NCBI GenBank assembly: GCA_025924135.1
Contig: JAICEO010000002.1
Coordinates: forward strand, 1 to 41,202
Source of the DNA: Nitrososphaeraceae archaeon
GTDB taxonomy: Archaea > Thermoproteota > Nitrososphaeria > Nitrososphaerales > Nitrososphaeraceae
DNA length: 41,202 bases
Direction: 5' to 3'
In this document: in pieces, positions 28,234 through 38,381 of the stretch
Layout of the letters: each line of letters starts with the position of its first letter
Position numbering within the stretch: position 1 is the stretch's first letter
Notes under the pieces: generated by a model
The model's input: only the letters and a program-made list of their open reading frames with translations
Database searches by the model: none
What the model was told of the DNA's origin: nothing
Translations under genes and position numbers: made by a program

Positions 28234-29337
28234 TCAATATCCCTTTAGAACCATGGGAATAAGTCCACCTTTAATTGCATGATCGGACAAAACTATGGAT
28301 ACAATTCCTTCAACAATAGGAGGAGCGCGGGGAACAACACAAGGATCGTGTCTGCCAGGGACTTGCAGATCTACCAAAGAATTTGAAGATAAATCTAAAG
28401 TTTTTTGAGTTTTTGCAATTGAGGCAGCAGGTTTAAATCCTATCCTTATCTTAAGAGGCATGCCAGTAGATAAGCCACCTAAAATACCTCCAGAATTATT
28501 GGTTAATGTTACCACTTTTCCTTCTTCTTTTATAAATAAATCATTATTTTCAAAACCTGTCTTTTTTGTTCCTTCAAAACCAGAACCAAATTCTACCGCT
28601 TTAACGGCAGGAATACTAAATAATGCTTTACTTAAATCTGATTCTAATGATGAAAAAATAGGTTCTCCTAATCCCACGGGTAATCCAACACTAACACATT
28701 CTACTATACCTCCTAACGAATTTCCTGACTTTCTTGCATGCATAATTGAATCCTTCATCATTTCTGCGGTAGATAAATCAGGACATCTTACTTCATTAGT
28801 ATACCGAAATTCTTTTGCATTCTCAAAAGAAATATTATCAATAGATATTTCTCCTATTTGAGTGGTATAAGCAATTGTTTCGATTCCTAGAACATATTTT
28901 AATAATTTCTTACTTATAGCTCCTGCCATTACGAAACTTGCTGTTAATCTTCCGGAAAATCTACCACTTCCTCTATAATCTGCATATCCCCCATATTTTA
29001 CCATAGCAGGGTAATCAGAGTGTCCTGGTCTTGGAATTGTTTTTATCTTTTCATACGGTCTTGAATCTGAATCTTGATTCCAAATTATCATACATATGGG
29101 AGCATTAGTTGTATAACCATTAAATATACCTGAAAGGATTACTACTTTGTCCTCTTCTTTTCTTTGGGTTGTAATAGTGGATTGTCCAGGTTTTCTTAAA
29201 TTTAACTCTGGTTGTATGTCAGCTTCGTTCAATGGAAGGCCTGCTGGACAACCATCTAAAATAGCTCCTATACATAGACCATGGCTTTCTCCAAAACTAG
29301 TTACTATGAATCTTTCGCCTATACTGTTTCCACCCAT
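28234..29337 (-). CDS. aroC: chorismate synthase
   Basis: TSFGESHG, GDSDRPYE-like DSDSRPYEKIKTIPRPGHSDYPAMVKYGG, RHDPCVVPRA. Confidence 0.97.
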   Translation of the reverse strand: MGGNSIGERFIVTSFGESHGLCIGAILDGCPAGLPLNEADIQPELNLRKPGQSTITTQRKEEDKVVILSGIFNGYTTNAPICMIIWNQDSDSRPYEKIKTIPRPGHSDYPAMVKYGGYADYRGSGRFSGRLTASFVMAGAISKKLLKYVLGIETIAYTTQIGEISIDNISFENAKEFRYTNEVRCPDLSTAEMMKDSIMHARKSGNSLGGIVECVSVGLPVGLGEPIFSSLESDLSKALFSIPAVKAVEFGSGFEGTKKTGFENNDLFIKEEGKVVTLTNNSGGILGGLSTGMPLKIRIGFKPAASIAKTQKTLDLSSNSLVDLQVPGRHDPCVVPRAPPIVEGIVSIVLSDHAIKGGLIPMVLKGY

Positions 29338-29425
29338 AACATTATACCCAAAGATATAGTAGTACTATATAATGGTGACTTTTAAAGAATTATGAGAATG
29401 TTTTTGTAATTTCATTGTCACCAGT

Positions 29426-30727
29426 TTATTCCCTTAAATTTACATTTGCACCAAGCCTTTTGATTTCCGCTAGAAAGGAAGGATAAGATACATCTATTGA
29501 TTCGGCTCCTCTCACTATTGATTTATTAGTCAACATAGATGCTATTGTAAATGCCATAAAAAGTCTATGATCATTATGAGAGTCAAATTCTGCATTTTTT
29601 AAACATGTTACTGGATTAATTAATAATCCATCTTCTTTTTCACTTATATTAACTCCCATTTTTCTCAACTCTTTAGTAATAATTGAAATTCTATCAGTTT
29701 CTTTGAATCTAGCATGTGAAATTCCAAAAATCCTAACTGGCTTTCTTGATTTCAAAGAAATAATAGATATCGCTGGTAAGAGATCTGGGCAATTTACAAG
29801 ATTGCATTCTATTCCATCAAGGCTATTTGAACCATATATAATGACTTCTCCTTTCCCCTTATTTACGGTAATATCTCCCCCCATTTTTCTAACAATATCA
29901 ATAATTTCCATATCTCCTTGTGGATAATGAAAATTCATTCCTTCTATTGATATTTTCCTTCCACATAAAACCCCTGCTGCTATAATAAGTGATGCTGACG
30001 AAAAATCTCCAGGAATAGTAAAATTTGTAGGATGATATCTAGTATTAGTGATATTGTAATTCAAATATTCTTTATCGTGTTTAATGGATACACCAAATTT
30101 TTTCATGGTTTCTATAGTTGAAATGATATATGGTATAGATACCTGATTTCCTGTAACTCTTATATCAATATCGGACAGACTATAAATACAGGAAATTAAA
30201 AGAGAAGATATGAATTGGCTTGAAATACCTCCTTCTATCGATACCAAACCGCCTTTGATTCCTCCCCCTTTTACTATTAGCGGAGGAGTATTCTTTTCAT
30301 TTGAAGAAAATGCATGTACGCCTAACTGATTGAGAGCTGAAATTAAAGGTTTCATCGGCCTTGTCTTTAGACTTTCATCTCCAGTGAGGATAGTATACCC
30401 ATTTTTCACCAGTGAGGCCATTGAAGTTAAAATTCTAATGGTTGTTCCAGAATTTTCCGCATTAATTATATCCTTTGGAGTTTCAAATTGATTTTTTCCT
30501 ACTATTTGGATACAATTAACATTTTCATTAGATTTTTCAATTTTTACTCCAAGAATTTGGCAACCTGAAATAGTTGCCATGGTATCTCTACTAATAAGTG
30601 GATTACTAATTGTAGATTTTCCTTCTGCAAGAGAAGCAATAGCAATTGCTCTGTGAGTATAACTTTTACTTGGAGGACATTTTACATTACCTTCCAGACA
30701 AGATTTATAAATTTCTAGGCTAGCCAA
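29426..30727 (-). CDS. aroA: 3-phosphoshikimate 1-carboxyvinyltransferase (EPSP synthase)
   Basis: CPPSKSYTHRAIAIASLAEG, NAENSGTTIRIL, FKETDRI, DHRLFMAF. Confidence 0.97.
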   Translation of the reverse strand: MASLEIYKSCLEGNVKCPPSKSYTHRAIAIASLAEGKSTISNPLISRDTMATISGCQILGVKIEKSNENVNCIQIVGKNQFETPKDIINAENSGTTIRILTSMASLVKNGYTILTGDESLKTRPMKPLISALNQLGVHAFSSNEKNTPPLIVKGGGIKGGLVSIEGGISSQFISSLLISCIYSLSDIDIRVTGNQVSIPYIISTIETMKKFGVSIKHDKEYLNYNITNTRYHPTNFTIPGDFSSASLIIAAGVLCGRKISIEGMNFHYPQGDMEIIDIVRKMGGDITVNKGKGEVIIYGSNSLDGIECNLVNCPDLLPAISIISLKSRKPVRIFGISHARFKETDRISIITKELRKMGVNISEKEDGLLINPVTCLKNAEFDSHNDHRLFMAFTIASMLTNKSIVRGAESIDVSYPSFLAEIKRLGANVNLRE

Positions 30728-31574
30728 TTTTTTTTTCTATACTCGCTTTGGTATTATTAATTTTGCAAACTAATGTTTTTCCATATTTTTCTAAAATCCT
30801 TTTAATTGTAATGAGATTTTTTTTCTCAATAATAACGGCGATTGAGGGTCCATTTCCAGAAATTGAAGCTGATATCGCTCCGTTTTCTATTGAAAACAGA
30901 ATTGGGCTATAATCGTATCCCATCAGAGATGATACTAAGAGTCCATTAAGAGTCATGGCCTTCCAAAATTCTGAATGTTCTGCTGATTGAATGGCTTGAT
31001 CGAAAAATTCGGGTAAAACTTTTAATTTTAAAGGATTCTTTCGCGTTGAATTATTAGGAATAAGGATAAGAGATAATAAATCGAGAGGTCCGTTTTCTCT
31101 CCTTAATAGTTTATTAGAGTAATTATCTGTAATTACAAAACCTCCAAAATAGCATGCAGTAGTATCATCATAAGCTCCTGTTATTGTTACTTTGGCTTTC
31201 CGTGAGGCGTCAACTGCCGTATTCAAAACTTTAAAATCATCAATATTTCCTTCTAATAATCCATAACATGCTAAAGATACAGCTGAAGAAACTGCGCTCG
31301 AACTTTTCAATCCAAATCCAATAGGTATATCAGAAGATATAGTTAAAAAAAAATCATTACGTTTAAGTATTTTATTTGGAATGCTGTTATTAATTATATA
31401 TTTGAACAAATGGCTATTTCTGTTATTATGAAAGATCTTTCCCTCTCCTTGGCGCATGTGGATTTCAGCTGTCGTCTGAAGTGATATTCCAAGAGCCGAC
31501 CCTTTACCAGTAGCAATAGCATTGACTATTGAAATAGCTCCATGAACGGTAGCCTTCGTAGAAATAGAAGTCAT
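30720..31574 (-). CDS. aroK: archaeal GHMP-type shikimate kinase
   Basis: AISIVNAIATGKGSALGISLQT, PIGFGLKSSSAVSSA. Confidence 0.92.
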   Translation of the reverse strand: MTSISTKATVHGAISIVNAIATGKGSALGISLQTTAEIHMRQGEGKIFHNNRNSHLFKYIINNSIPNKILKRNDFFLTISSDIPIGFGLKSSSAVSSAVSLACYGLLEGNIDDFKVLNTAVDASRKAKVTITGAYDDTTACYFGGFVITDNYSNKLLRRENGPLDLLSLILIPNNSTRKNPLKLKVLPEFFDQAIQSAEHSEFWKAMTLNGLLVSSLMGYDYSPILFSIENGAISASISGNGPSIAVIIEKKNLITIKRILEKYGKTLVCKINNTKASIEKKIG

Positions 31575-32416
31575 TTAGGTTCTCCAAATATTCCAAATAA
31601 GGCCTTTTTCATAGCATCGATAGGAGCATCGCAACCAGTCCAAATCTTGAATGCTTGTGCCCCTTGTGCAATAAGCATTTCATATCCATATACAACTTTG
31701 GCATTAACTTCCTTTGCTTTTCTAATTAAATCCGTATCTATGGGTTTGTATACTATATCATAGACAATACTATTAGGATTTATATAATTGCGTTCTATAG
31801 GACTGCTTTCATTGTTCAACCCAATAGAAGTGGAATTGATGATTAAGTCAGATTGTAGAGCTAGTTTACAAAGATTCTCAAAATCTTCTTTATGTGTATT
31901 TAAACCTAATTTTAATGCATGTTCTACTAGCTTTGAGGCATTGTGAGATGAACGGTTGACCACCCTGATCTCCTCTATTCCTTTTTCATATGAAAGTGCT
32001 GTGACTATTGCATAAGCTGCTCCTCCAGCACCAATTATCAAAACCTTTTTGCCTTTAAAATCGATATTTCTTCTGTATAGAGGTTGAATAAAACCATAGA
32101 TATCAGTATTGTAACCAATCAATTTTCCCGTGTCATTTATTACCGTATTTACAGCATTGGATTTAGACGCAGTATCATCTAATTCATCAATATATTGCAT
32201 GATTGACATTTTATGTGGAATAGTAACATTAAACCCTGCAATCCCAATGGACTTTAATGATTCTATCGATGGTTTAAGATCTTTAGAAGGTACACGAAAA
32301 GAAATATAAGTACTTTTGATTCCGAGAGCAGAAAAAGCAGCATTTTGCATTAATGGAGACAATGAATGCTGTACAGGATCACCTATTATACAATATGTCT
32401 TAATTGGTGATGCCAT
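31571..32416 (-). CDS. aroE: shikimate dehydrogenase
   Basis: IGDPVQHSLSPLMQNAAF, GFNVTIPHK, IIGAGGAAYA. Confidence 0.97.
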   Translation of the reverse strand: MASPIKTYCIIGDPVQHSLSPLMQNAAFSALGIKSTYISFRVPSKDLKPSIESLKSIGIAGFNVTIPHKMSIMQYIDELDDTASKSNAVNTVINDTGKLIGYNTDIYGFIQPLYRRNIDFKGKKVLIIGAGGAAYAIVTALSYEKGIEEIRVVNRSSHNASKLVEHALKLGLNTHKEDFENLCKLALQSDLIINSTSIGLNNESSPIERNYINPNSIVYDIVYKPIDTDLIRKAKEVNAKVVYGYEMLIAQGAQAFKIWTGCDAPIDAMKKALFGIFGEPK

Positions 32417-33098
32417 TATCTAGAAAATATTTGTTAATTCTATCATATATTCTTCTCATTTCTATTACAGATAACTGTCCGGGTGCGATATAATTTTCAA
32501 GAGAGCCATAAGTAAAAGGAGATCCAAAAAATGTACATAAAACTCTAGATATAATACCACAATTGCCCATTGCAAATGTAATTAAATTGATATCTTTAAA
32601 TTTCTCATATAAATTTAATAGTCTGAGAGAATCTTTCACATTAGTTGCCATTGTAACTAATTTTATATTATTACTAAATTTTTTCATCTCGTTAATCTTC
32701 TTTTCTAGATATTCATCGGAAGGTGTACTAAAAAAATTATGCCATGAAATTAGGACGTTGGACTTGTCTTTTAGATAATGATTTAAGGAATAGTCTGTAT
32801 TTATGGTATCATATTCTACATCTAATAACAGGGGATTTAAATCATACAACATTTTTAGAAGTTCAAGTCTTTCGAATTTGTTTCCTTTAAATTTACCTTG
32901 TTCTTCTGGGGACCTCAATGTAAATATAGATCTTGATTTGATAGATTCAATAATCTTAATTGAAGATGGAATTTCAGACCTATCTAAAAAATCAAACCGA
33001 ATTTCTACCATATCACTTAAGTCTAATGCTTTATTTATAGAATAAGATAATTCTTTAATCGTAGTTGCACCAATTGAAACACAAATCCTTCCTACCAA
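32400..33098 (-). CDS. aroD: 3-dehydroquinate dehydratase type I
   Basis: VEIRFDFLD, IFTLRSPEEQGKFKG, ISWHNF, GSPFTYGSLENYIAPGQLS. Confidence 0.93.
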   Translation of the reverse strand: MVGRICVSIGATTIKELSYSINKALDLSDMVEIRFDFLDRSEIPSSIKIIESIKSRSIFTLRSPEEQGKFKGNKFERLELLKMLYDLNPLLLDVEYDTINTDYSLNHYLKDKSNVLISWHNFFSTPSDEYLEKKINEMKKFSNNIKLVTMATNVKDSLRLLNLYEKFKDINLITFAMGNCGIISRVLCTFFGSPFTYGSLENYIAPGQLSVIEMRRIYDRINKYFLDNGITN

Positions 33099-33249
33099 AG
33101 CAACTTTTCACTAATACAATTAGGTAAATGGATATAAATTTTTTAAATTTTAATTGTTTATACACATTTATATCAAAATACTATATTAACTTGAAATCAT
33201 CTCACTAATCACTAATAAAATAATAAAAAGAAATTAAATGTAAATAACT

Positions 33250-34143
33250 TTATAAATTATGATGAGAAGGAATTTTTTTCCAATTTGCGATTAAGGCTTC
33301 TGCTCTAATATGTATTGGTTCACTCAGTCGAGAGCGAGCTAACTTAACATATTCATTAATGATATCTACGCCTATAAATTGGCGGTGTAAATGGAAAGCA
33401 ACTTTAGTTGTTTGTCCACTACCATTAAAAGGGTCTAAAATTGTATCTCCCTCATAAGAATATAGTTTCATTAGTCTGTATGGAATTTCTTCAGGAAATG
33501 GGCAGGGATGTTCTATATAACCAGGCGGAATTGGAGCGATATGCCATACTGAATTTGCAATTTCTTTTGTCCATTCTTCATGGGTAGCGGGCAATGTCTC
33601 TGTTCTTTCAGTTCTCCCACTGCTAACGTTACCTTTTCTAAGAACTAAAATCAGCTCATGCATGATATTAGCTCTATAATATTTTGGATAGGGATTGATA
33701 ACAAATGAACCATATCTATTAGTTCCTCCAGTAACTTTGTGCCAAACTATCTCTTCATGAAGGTTCCAATTGCCAAATGGGTCAACTAGTTGGGATAAAA
33801 CCATATGAGGAAGTGGTAAGAGCGTACCATTTACAATTTCATTAGCTATAACTATACAGCAATAACCACCTTCTTTGGTGGCATTGTAAATTTTGTTATT
33901 AAAAATATCAATCATCTCCTCAAGGTACTCTTTTGTATTAGTGTTCGATTTTCCACGATAATATGAGCCATTTTTTGAGATATGGGAATTATAATCAATT
34001 GCATTTCTATAGGGAGGAGAAGTAATCGTTAACTGAATGGAACCTTTAGGAATTTTAGAGATTATTTCTTTACAATCACCTGATAAAATTTTATCAACAT
34101 AGATATGCTTTAGTTGCATAATGGAAAATAAATTTTTAATCAA
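33250..34143 (-). CDS. DNA methyltransferase (TSPPY, beta-class N4/N6 type)
   Basis: TITSPPYRNAIDY, then downstream DPFNGSGQTTKVAFHLHRQFIGVDI. Confidence 0.92.
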   Translation of the reverse strand: MIKNLFSIMQLKHIYVDKILSGDCKEIISKIPKGSIQLTITSPPYRNAIDYNSHISKNGSYYRGKSNTNTKEYLEEMIDIFNNKIYNATKEGGYCCIVIANEIVNGTLLPLPHMVLSQLVDPFGNWNLHEEIVWHKVTGGTNRYGSFVINPYPKYYRANIMHELILVLRKGNVSSGRTERTETLPATHEEWTKEIANSVWHIAPIPPGYIEHPCPFPEEIPYRLMKLYSYEGDTILDPFNGSGQTTKVAFHLHRQFIGVDIINEYVKLARSRLSEPIHIRAEALIANWKKIPSHHNL

Positions 34144-34276
34144 TATTTAGCATGCTTTAAAATAATCGACTAAGTAATAAAGAAAGTTTATACAATAACA
34201 ATTCATTTAGGTATTAGAAATGAAAGAGATATAATTTCTACTTAAATATTATAATATTTAAACCGAAAAGAATTGT

Positions 34277-35347
34277 TTATTTTTCAAGAATATATTCTTT
34301 AACTTCTATTCCAAAATGTCTGCCAGTACTAGGTTTAAAAAATGCTAAAATTTTATCTCCTCGTTTGATAGAAGTAACTGGTAATAATTCCCCATTATCT
34401 CGTATTAATTGAATTGTTTCTGCATTTTGGACTATAACAGTTCCATGAATGTGGTCACCACTTGCTTTAATTAATCTCAATGGTCTAGTTTCGATTTTGG
34501 ATCGCCCCACGGATACAAGTCTAGAATTTCCTTCCTTATTTACAATATATATCTCTGTTCCAGATTCTAACTCGGAAAGATAAGCAGTTTTTCCATTAGA
34601 GAGAAGAGTATAACAATACACTGCTCCTGCATTAACTCTAAACGGACGAGGGGAAGTAAAAGAGGAACCTGCTGATTCATTATGTAAAAGAAATAGAAAA
34701 TTGGATTTAGTTCCAACTAACATTCCTTCTCCGGTTTTAAGCATTGAAACAGTATCCACACATACTCTTTCTCCTATTCCTACATCTCTAAAATCTACAA
34801 TTTCACATACTTTTATTTCAAATTTTTTAGGTTTAAGATATTGTTTAGATACTTCTATTTCTTTAACGTTTCCAGTTGAGAGAATCACCCCATCTACACC
34901 TAATTCTAACACTGCAAACATGGTTCTTACCTCTTCAGAATTTTTAGCCGTGGTAAATATTTTTGTTCTTGTATTTTGTAAATTAGCAATTATATTTTCC
35001 AGTGGAATAATCTTCCAATTATCAGCATCAACGATAATATAATTGGCACCATTATTGATTGCACTCTCTATATCATCAATATCTTCGTTACAGAACACTT
35101 TCTTATAATATGCCAAGGCTTTATCTTTTGTTCTATTTCTGATTAAATCCTCCATAGATTTGCAAATAATAATATCAGCAAGTTCTGATTCATATATTAG
35201 TTTAAAATTGTTCTTTTTTTTGATTTTAGTAGGATCTATAAATAACATATCATTTTCGTCTAAATTATCTAAAAATAATTCCAGATTAGGAACAGTCGTG
35301 AGAGGAGCAATAATTAATTCTTTATTTTTTTCTTTTTCTTTGTCCAA
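34277..35347 (-). CDS. 3-dehydroquinate synthase II
   Basis: Archaeal DHQS-II sequence (VGIGERVCVDTVSMLKTGEGMLVG; FRVNAGAVYCYTLL), coupled to ADH synthase. Confidence 0.92.
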   Translation of the reverse strand: MDKEKEKNKELIIAPLTTVPNLELFLDNLDENDMLFIDPTKIKKKNNFKLIYESELADIIICKSMEDLIRNRTKDKALAYYKKVFCNEDIDDIESAINNGANYIIVDADNWKIIPLENIIANLQNTRTKIFTTAKNSEEVRTMFAVLELGVDGVILSTGNVKEIEVSKQYLKPKKFEIKVCEIVDFRDVGIGERVCVDTVSMLKTGEGMLVGTKSNFLFLLHNESAGSSFTSPRPFRVNAGAVYCYTLLSNGKTAYLSELESGTEIYIVNKEGNSRLVSVGRSKIETRPLRLIKASGDHIHGTVIVQNAETIQLIRDNGELLPVTSIKRGDKILAFFKPSTGRHFGIEVKEYILEK

Positions 35348-36122
35348 AGTTTTTCATTACCTCACTGTATTTTTTTTTATCTATAATTATTTCATATAAT
35401 GCTTTTACGAGAGAAGAAGGATTATCATGTTGGAAAATATTTCTTCCAAAAGTAACACCTTGAGCACCAGCTTCAATAGCGTTTGAGCACATTTCTAAAA
35501 TATCCGCATCAGTTTTAGATTTTGGTCCACCTGCAATTACAATTGGAACGGGACACCTTTTTACTACTGACCTAAAAGAATCTAAATCTCCCGTATAAAC
35601 TGATTTTACTATATCTGCTCCAGCCTCTGCACCAATTCGTGTAACGTGGGCTACAATTTCAGGATCATATGGATTTTTTATGTTTTCCCCTCTTGGATAC
35701 ATCATAGCTAATAAGGGTATATTCCATTCATTACACTCATCTGAAACCATTCCCAATATCTCTAACATTTCGGGTTCTTCTTTTGCTCCTATGTTTATAT
35801 GAACAGAAACTGCATCTGAACCAAGTCTAATAGCATCTGCAACATTTCCAATTAGCACCTTTTTATTTGGATAAGGACTTAAAGAAGTACTCGCAGACAA
35901 GTGTGTTATTAATCCTACACTAGTCGTCTTGGGTAATGACTTGATAATCCCTTTGTTAATAATTACAGCTGTCAATCCAGAATTTTCACATTGATATATC
36001 ATATCATGAGTATTTTCTAGGCCCTTTATGGGCCCATTGGTGATTCCATGGTCCATAGGAATACAAACCATCTTCCCTTTTTTTGTAATTCTGTTTAACC
36101 TAATGTCTCTTCCTGAGACCAT
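35322..36122 (-). CDS. 2-amino-3,7-dideoxy-D-threo-hept-6-ulosonate synthase (ADH synthase)
   Basis: IPMDHGITNGPIKGLEN, MYPRGENIKNPYDPEIVAHVTRIGAEAGADIVKSVYTGD, IAGGPK. Confidence 0.93.
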   Translation of the reverse strand: MVSGRDIRLNRITKKGKMVCIPMDHGITNGPIKGLENTHDMIYQCENSGLTAVIINKGIIKSLPKTTSVGLITHLSASTSLSPYPNKKVLIGNVADAIRLGSDAVSVHINIGAKEEPEMLEILGMVSDECNEWNIPLLAMMYPRGENIKNPYDPEIVAHVTRIGAEAGADIVKSVYTGDLDSFRSVVKRCPVPIVIAGGPKSKTDADILEMCSNAIEAGAQGVTFGRNIFQHDNPSSLVKALYEIIIDKKKYSEVMKNFGQRKRKK

Positions 36123-36230
36123 AAAGATGAAGGATATTTGTCCTACTTAAAAGTGATCTGCTAGGTCTAAACAATCTTAATTATGAAAATAATAGGAATA
36201 AAAAATTAGATTTTATTAACATTAGAATGA

Positions 36231-36998
36231 TTACAGGGATATATAACAAATTTTAGGTAATTTTCTTTTATGGACATTTTTCACTATGAGATTTTGTATG
36301 AATTCTACATCTTTTTTATTAAATTTTTTTTTCATTAAATCTATTTTGTTAATAGAAGAATTATTTTTCTCTATATATTGCAAAATTTCATCAATTTTCT
36401 CATATTCCATTCCAATTTCATTTTCTGCAGTTTGGTTTAGCCATAAAGAAGGTGTGCTTTTTTTTAATAATATATTTTGTGGAATATTTAGATATCTCCC
36501 CAATTCTCTTACTTGTGTTTTGTATAGGTCAGCTAAGGGAAGAAGATCAGACGCACCGTCTCCAAATTTAGTAAAATATCCAATCATCATTTCACTTTTA
36601 TCCGATGTGCCTATAACTAACTTATCATAGAGATTTGCATAATAGTAAAGTAACGTCATGCGAATCCTCGCTGTAAGATTACCTACAGGTATCTTTTCTA
36701 CTGGCAATAAATCTAAATATTGTTGTTTAATTTCTGTAATATCTATTATTTGATATCGTATATCTAATAGTTTGGATAATTCAACTGCATCGTCTATATC
36801 CTTCTGTTCTGATACTTTTTTATCTGGTAAAATTAATCCAAGTACTCTTTGATTACCCAACGCTTTGGTAGCTAAGGATACTGCAACAGACGAGTCAACT
36901 CCTCCACTTAACCCCAATACTACGCCTTGAGCTTGAGCTCTTGATACTTCCAGTTTGATAAATTCATTAATACAATTCGCAATATCTAAAATGCTCAA
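36231..36998 (-). CDS. nadE: NAD+ synthase
   Basis: VVLGLSGGVDSSVAVSLATKALG, VIGTSDKSEMMIGYFTKFGDGASDLLPLADLYKTQVREL. Confidence 0.96.
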   Translation of the reverse strand: MSILDIANCINEFIKLEVSRAQAQGVVLGLSGGVDSSVAVSLATKALGNQRVLGLILPDKKVSEQKDIDDAVELSKLLDIRYQIIDITEIKQQYLDLLPVEKIPVGNLTARIRMTLLYYYANLYDKLVIGTSDKSEMMIGYFTKFGDGASDLLPLADLYKTQVRELGRYLNIPQNILLKKSTPSLWLNQTAENEIGMEYEKIDEILQYIEKNNSSINKIDLMKKKFNKKDVEFIQNLIVKNVHKRKLPKICYISL

Positions 36999-37143
36999 TA
37001 TTTGAATTATAGTTAAATAAATATTCCTATTAAATCGATCTTTTATTAGTTATGAATACTACAGGCGTGAATTAATAAAAAAGTTAATACATAATTTTTG
37101 AAAAAAGTTTTATTAGCTATAAACTGGCTGAACTAATGATAAA

Positions 37144-38208
37144 TTGTCTAATTCACATATCTATACTTATAAAAAAGTAGGAGTAAATATTCCAAAAATT
37201 CGTTCTCTGCAAAGAATTATTGGAAAAATGATTAGTGAATCTTATTCATTTCAAAAAATAGGCAAAATAACTGGGGGATTTGGCCATTATTCTGGATTAA
37301 TAACTATAGGAAATAATGTTCTGGCCTTACATACAGATGGTGTTGGTACGAAAGTTCTTGTTGCACAGCAGATGAAATGCTTTGATACTATAGGGATCGA
37401 TTGTATAGCCATGAACGTGAATGACATTATCTGTACAGGATCACAACCATTTGCATTTGTAGACTACATAGGTTTAAAAAAAGTTAATGATGAATTGATA
37501 AAAGAAATTATGAAAGGTTTGATTGCAGGGGCAAAAGCAGCAAGAATAGCTATTGTTGGAGGTGAAACTTCTATTGTTCCTGACTTGTTAGCAGGTGATA
37601 CAGGGGAAACGTTTGACCTTTCTGGTACTGCAATAGGGATGACGAAAAATAATAATCTAATTCTAGGGAACAAGATCAAAATAGGGGATATTATATTAGG
37701 AGTGGAAAGTAGTGGTTTGCATTCGAATGGGTATACATTAGCGCGAAAGGTATTATCAAAGTATTCGCTCAGCCAAATTCCTGAATTTATAACAAAAACG
37801 GTTGGGGAAGAATTATTGACTCCAACGAGAATCTATGTACAACCAATAATGGAATTGCTCAAGAATAGAAAAATTCCCATACATGGTTTAGCACATATAA
37901 CAGGAGGTTCCTTTACAAAATTAAAACGATTAAATAATAAAGTAAGATACAACCTTTTTGATTTATCTCCTCCTCAAGGCATTTTTAAGCAAATTCAAAA
38001 AGACGGTATAGTAGATCTTAAAGAGATGTATAAGATTTTTAATATGGGAATCGGTTTATGTATAATACTTCCAAAGGCCAATGTTGATAAGACAATTAGT
38101 ATAATAGAAAAATACAAAATGAAAGTCCGACAAATCGGACAGGTAGATTCAAAAGGTAATGGAAACGTAATTGGAAAAGTGGAAAACAAGAAATATAATT
38201 TCTCCTAA
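37144..38208 (+). CDS. purM: phosphoribosylformylglycinamidine cyclo-ligase
   Basis: LALHTDGVGTKVLVAQ, IDCIAMNVNDIICTGSQPFAFVDYI, HITGGSFTKLKRL. Confidence 0.96.
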   Translation: MSNSHIYTYKKVGVNIPKIRSLQRIIGKMISESYSFQKIGKITGGFGHYSGLITIGNNVLALHTDGVGTKVLVAQQMKCFDTIGIDCIAMNVNDIICTGSQPFAFVDYIGLKKVNDELIKEIMKGLIAGAKAARIAIVGGETSIVPDLLAGDTGETFDLSGTAIGMTKNNNLILGNKIKIGDIILGVESSGLHSNGYTLARKVLSKYSLSQIPEFITKTVGEELLTPTRIYVQPIMELLKNRKIPIHGLAHITGGSFTKLKRLNNKVRYNLFDLSPPQGIFKQIQKDGIVDLKEMYKIFNMGIGLCIILPKANVDKTISIIEKYKMKVRQIGQVDSKGNGNVIGKVENKKYNFS

Positions 38209-38381
38209 TTTTACTAATTTCTCTTTTTTAACCATTATTAATATTCATAATTGTTTTTACCTAATTTACAATATTCAATTTAAAGATTTGTAATGGTAAT
38301 AAAATCTAAACCTATTTTTGGTACTTATTTTGTTTTAGTAGTTAAGATTTCGGTTATTGGTCAAAATTAAATATGTACTGC

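Noticed and set aside
28460-29927. Plus-strand ORFs of 70-133 aa inside aroC/aroA
   Set aside because: Antisense shadows of well-supported enzymes.
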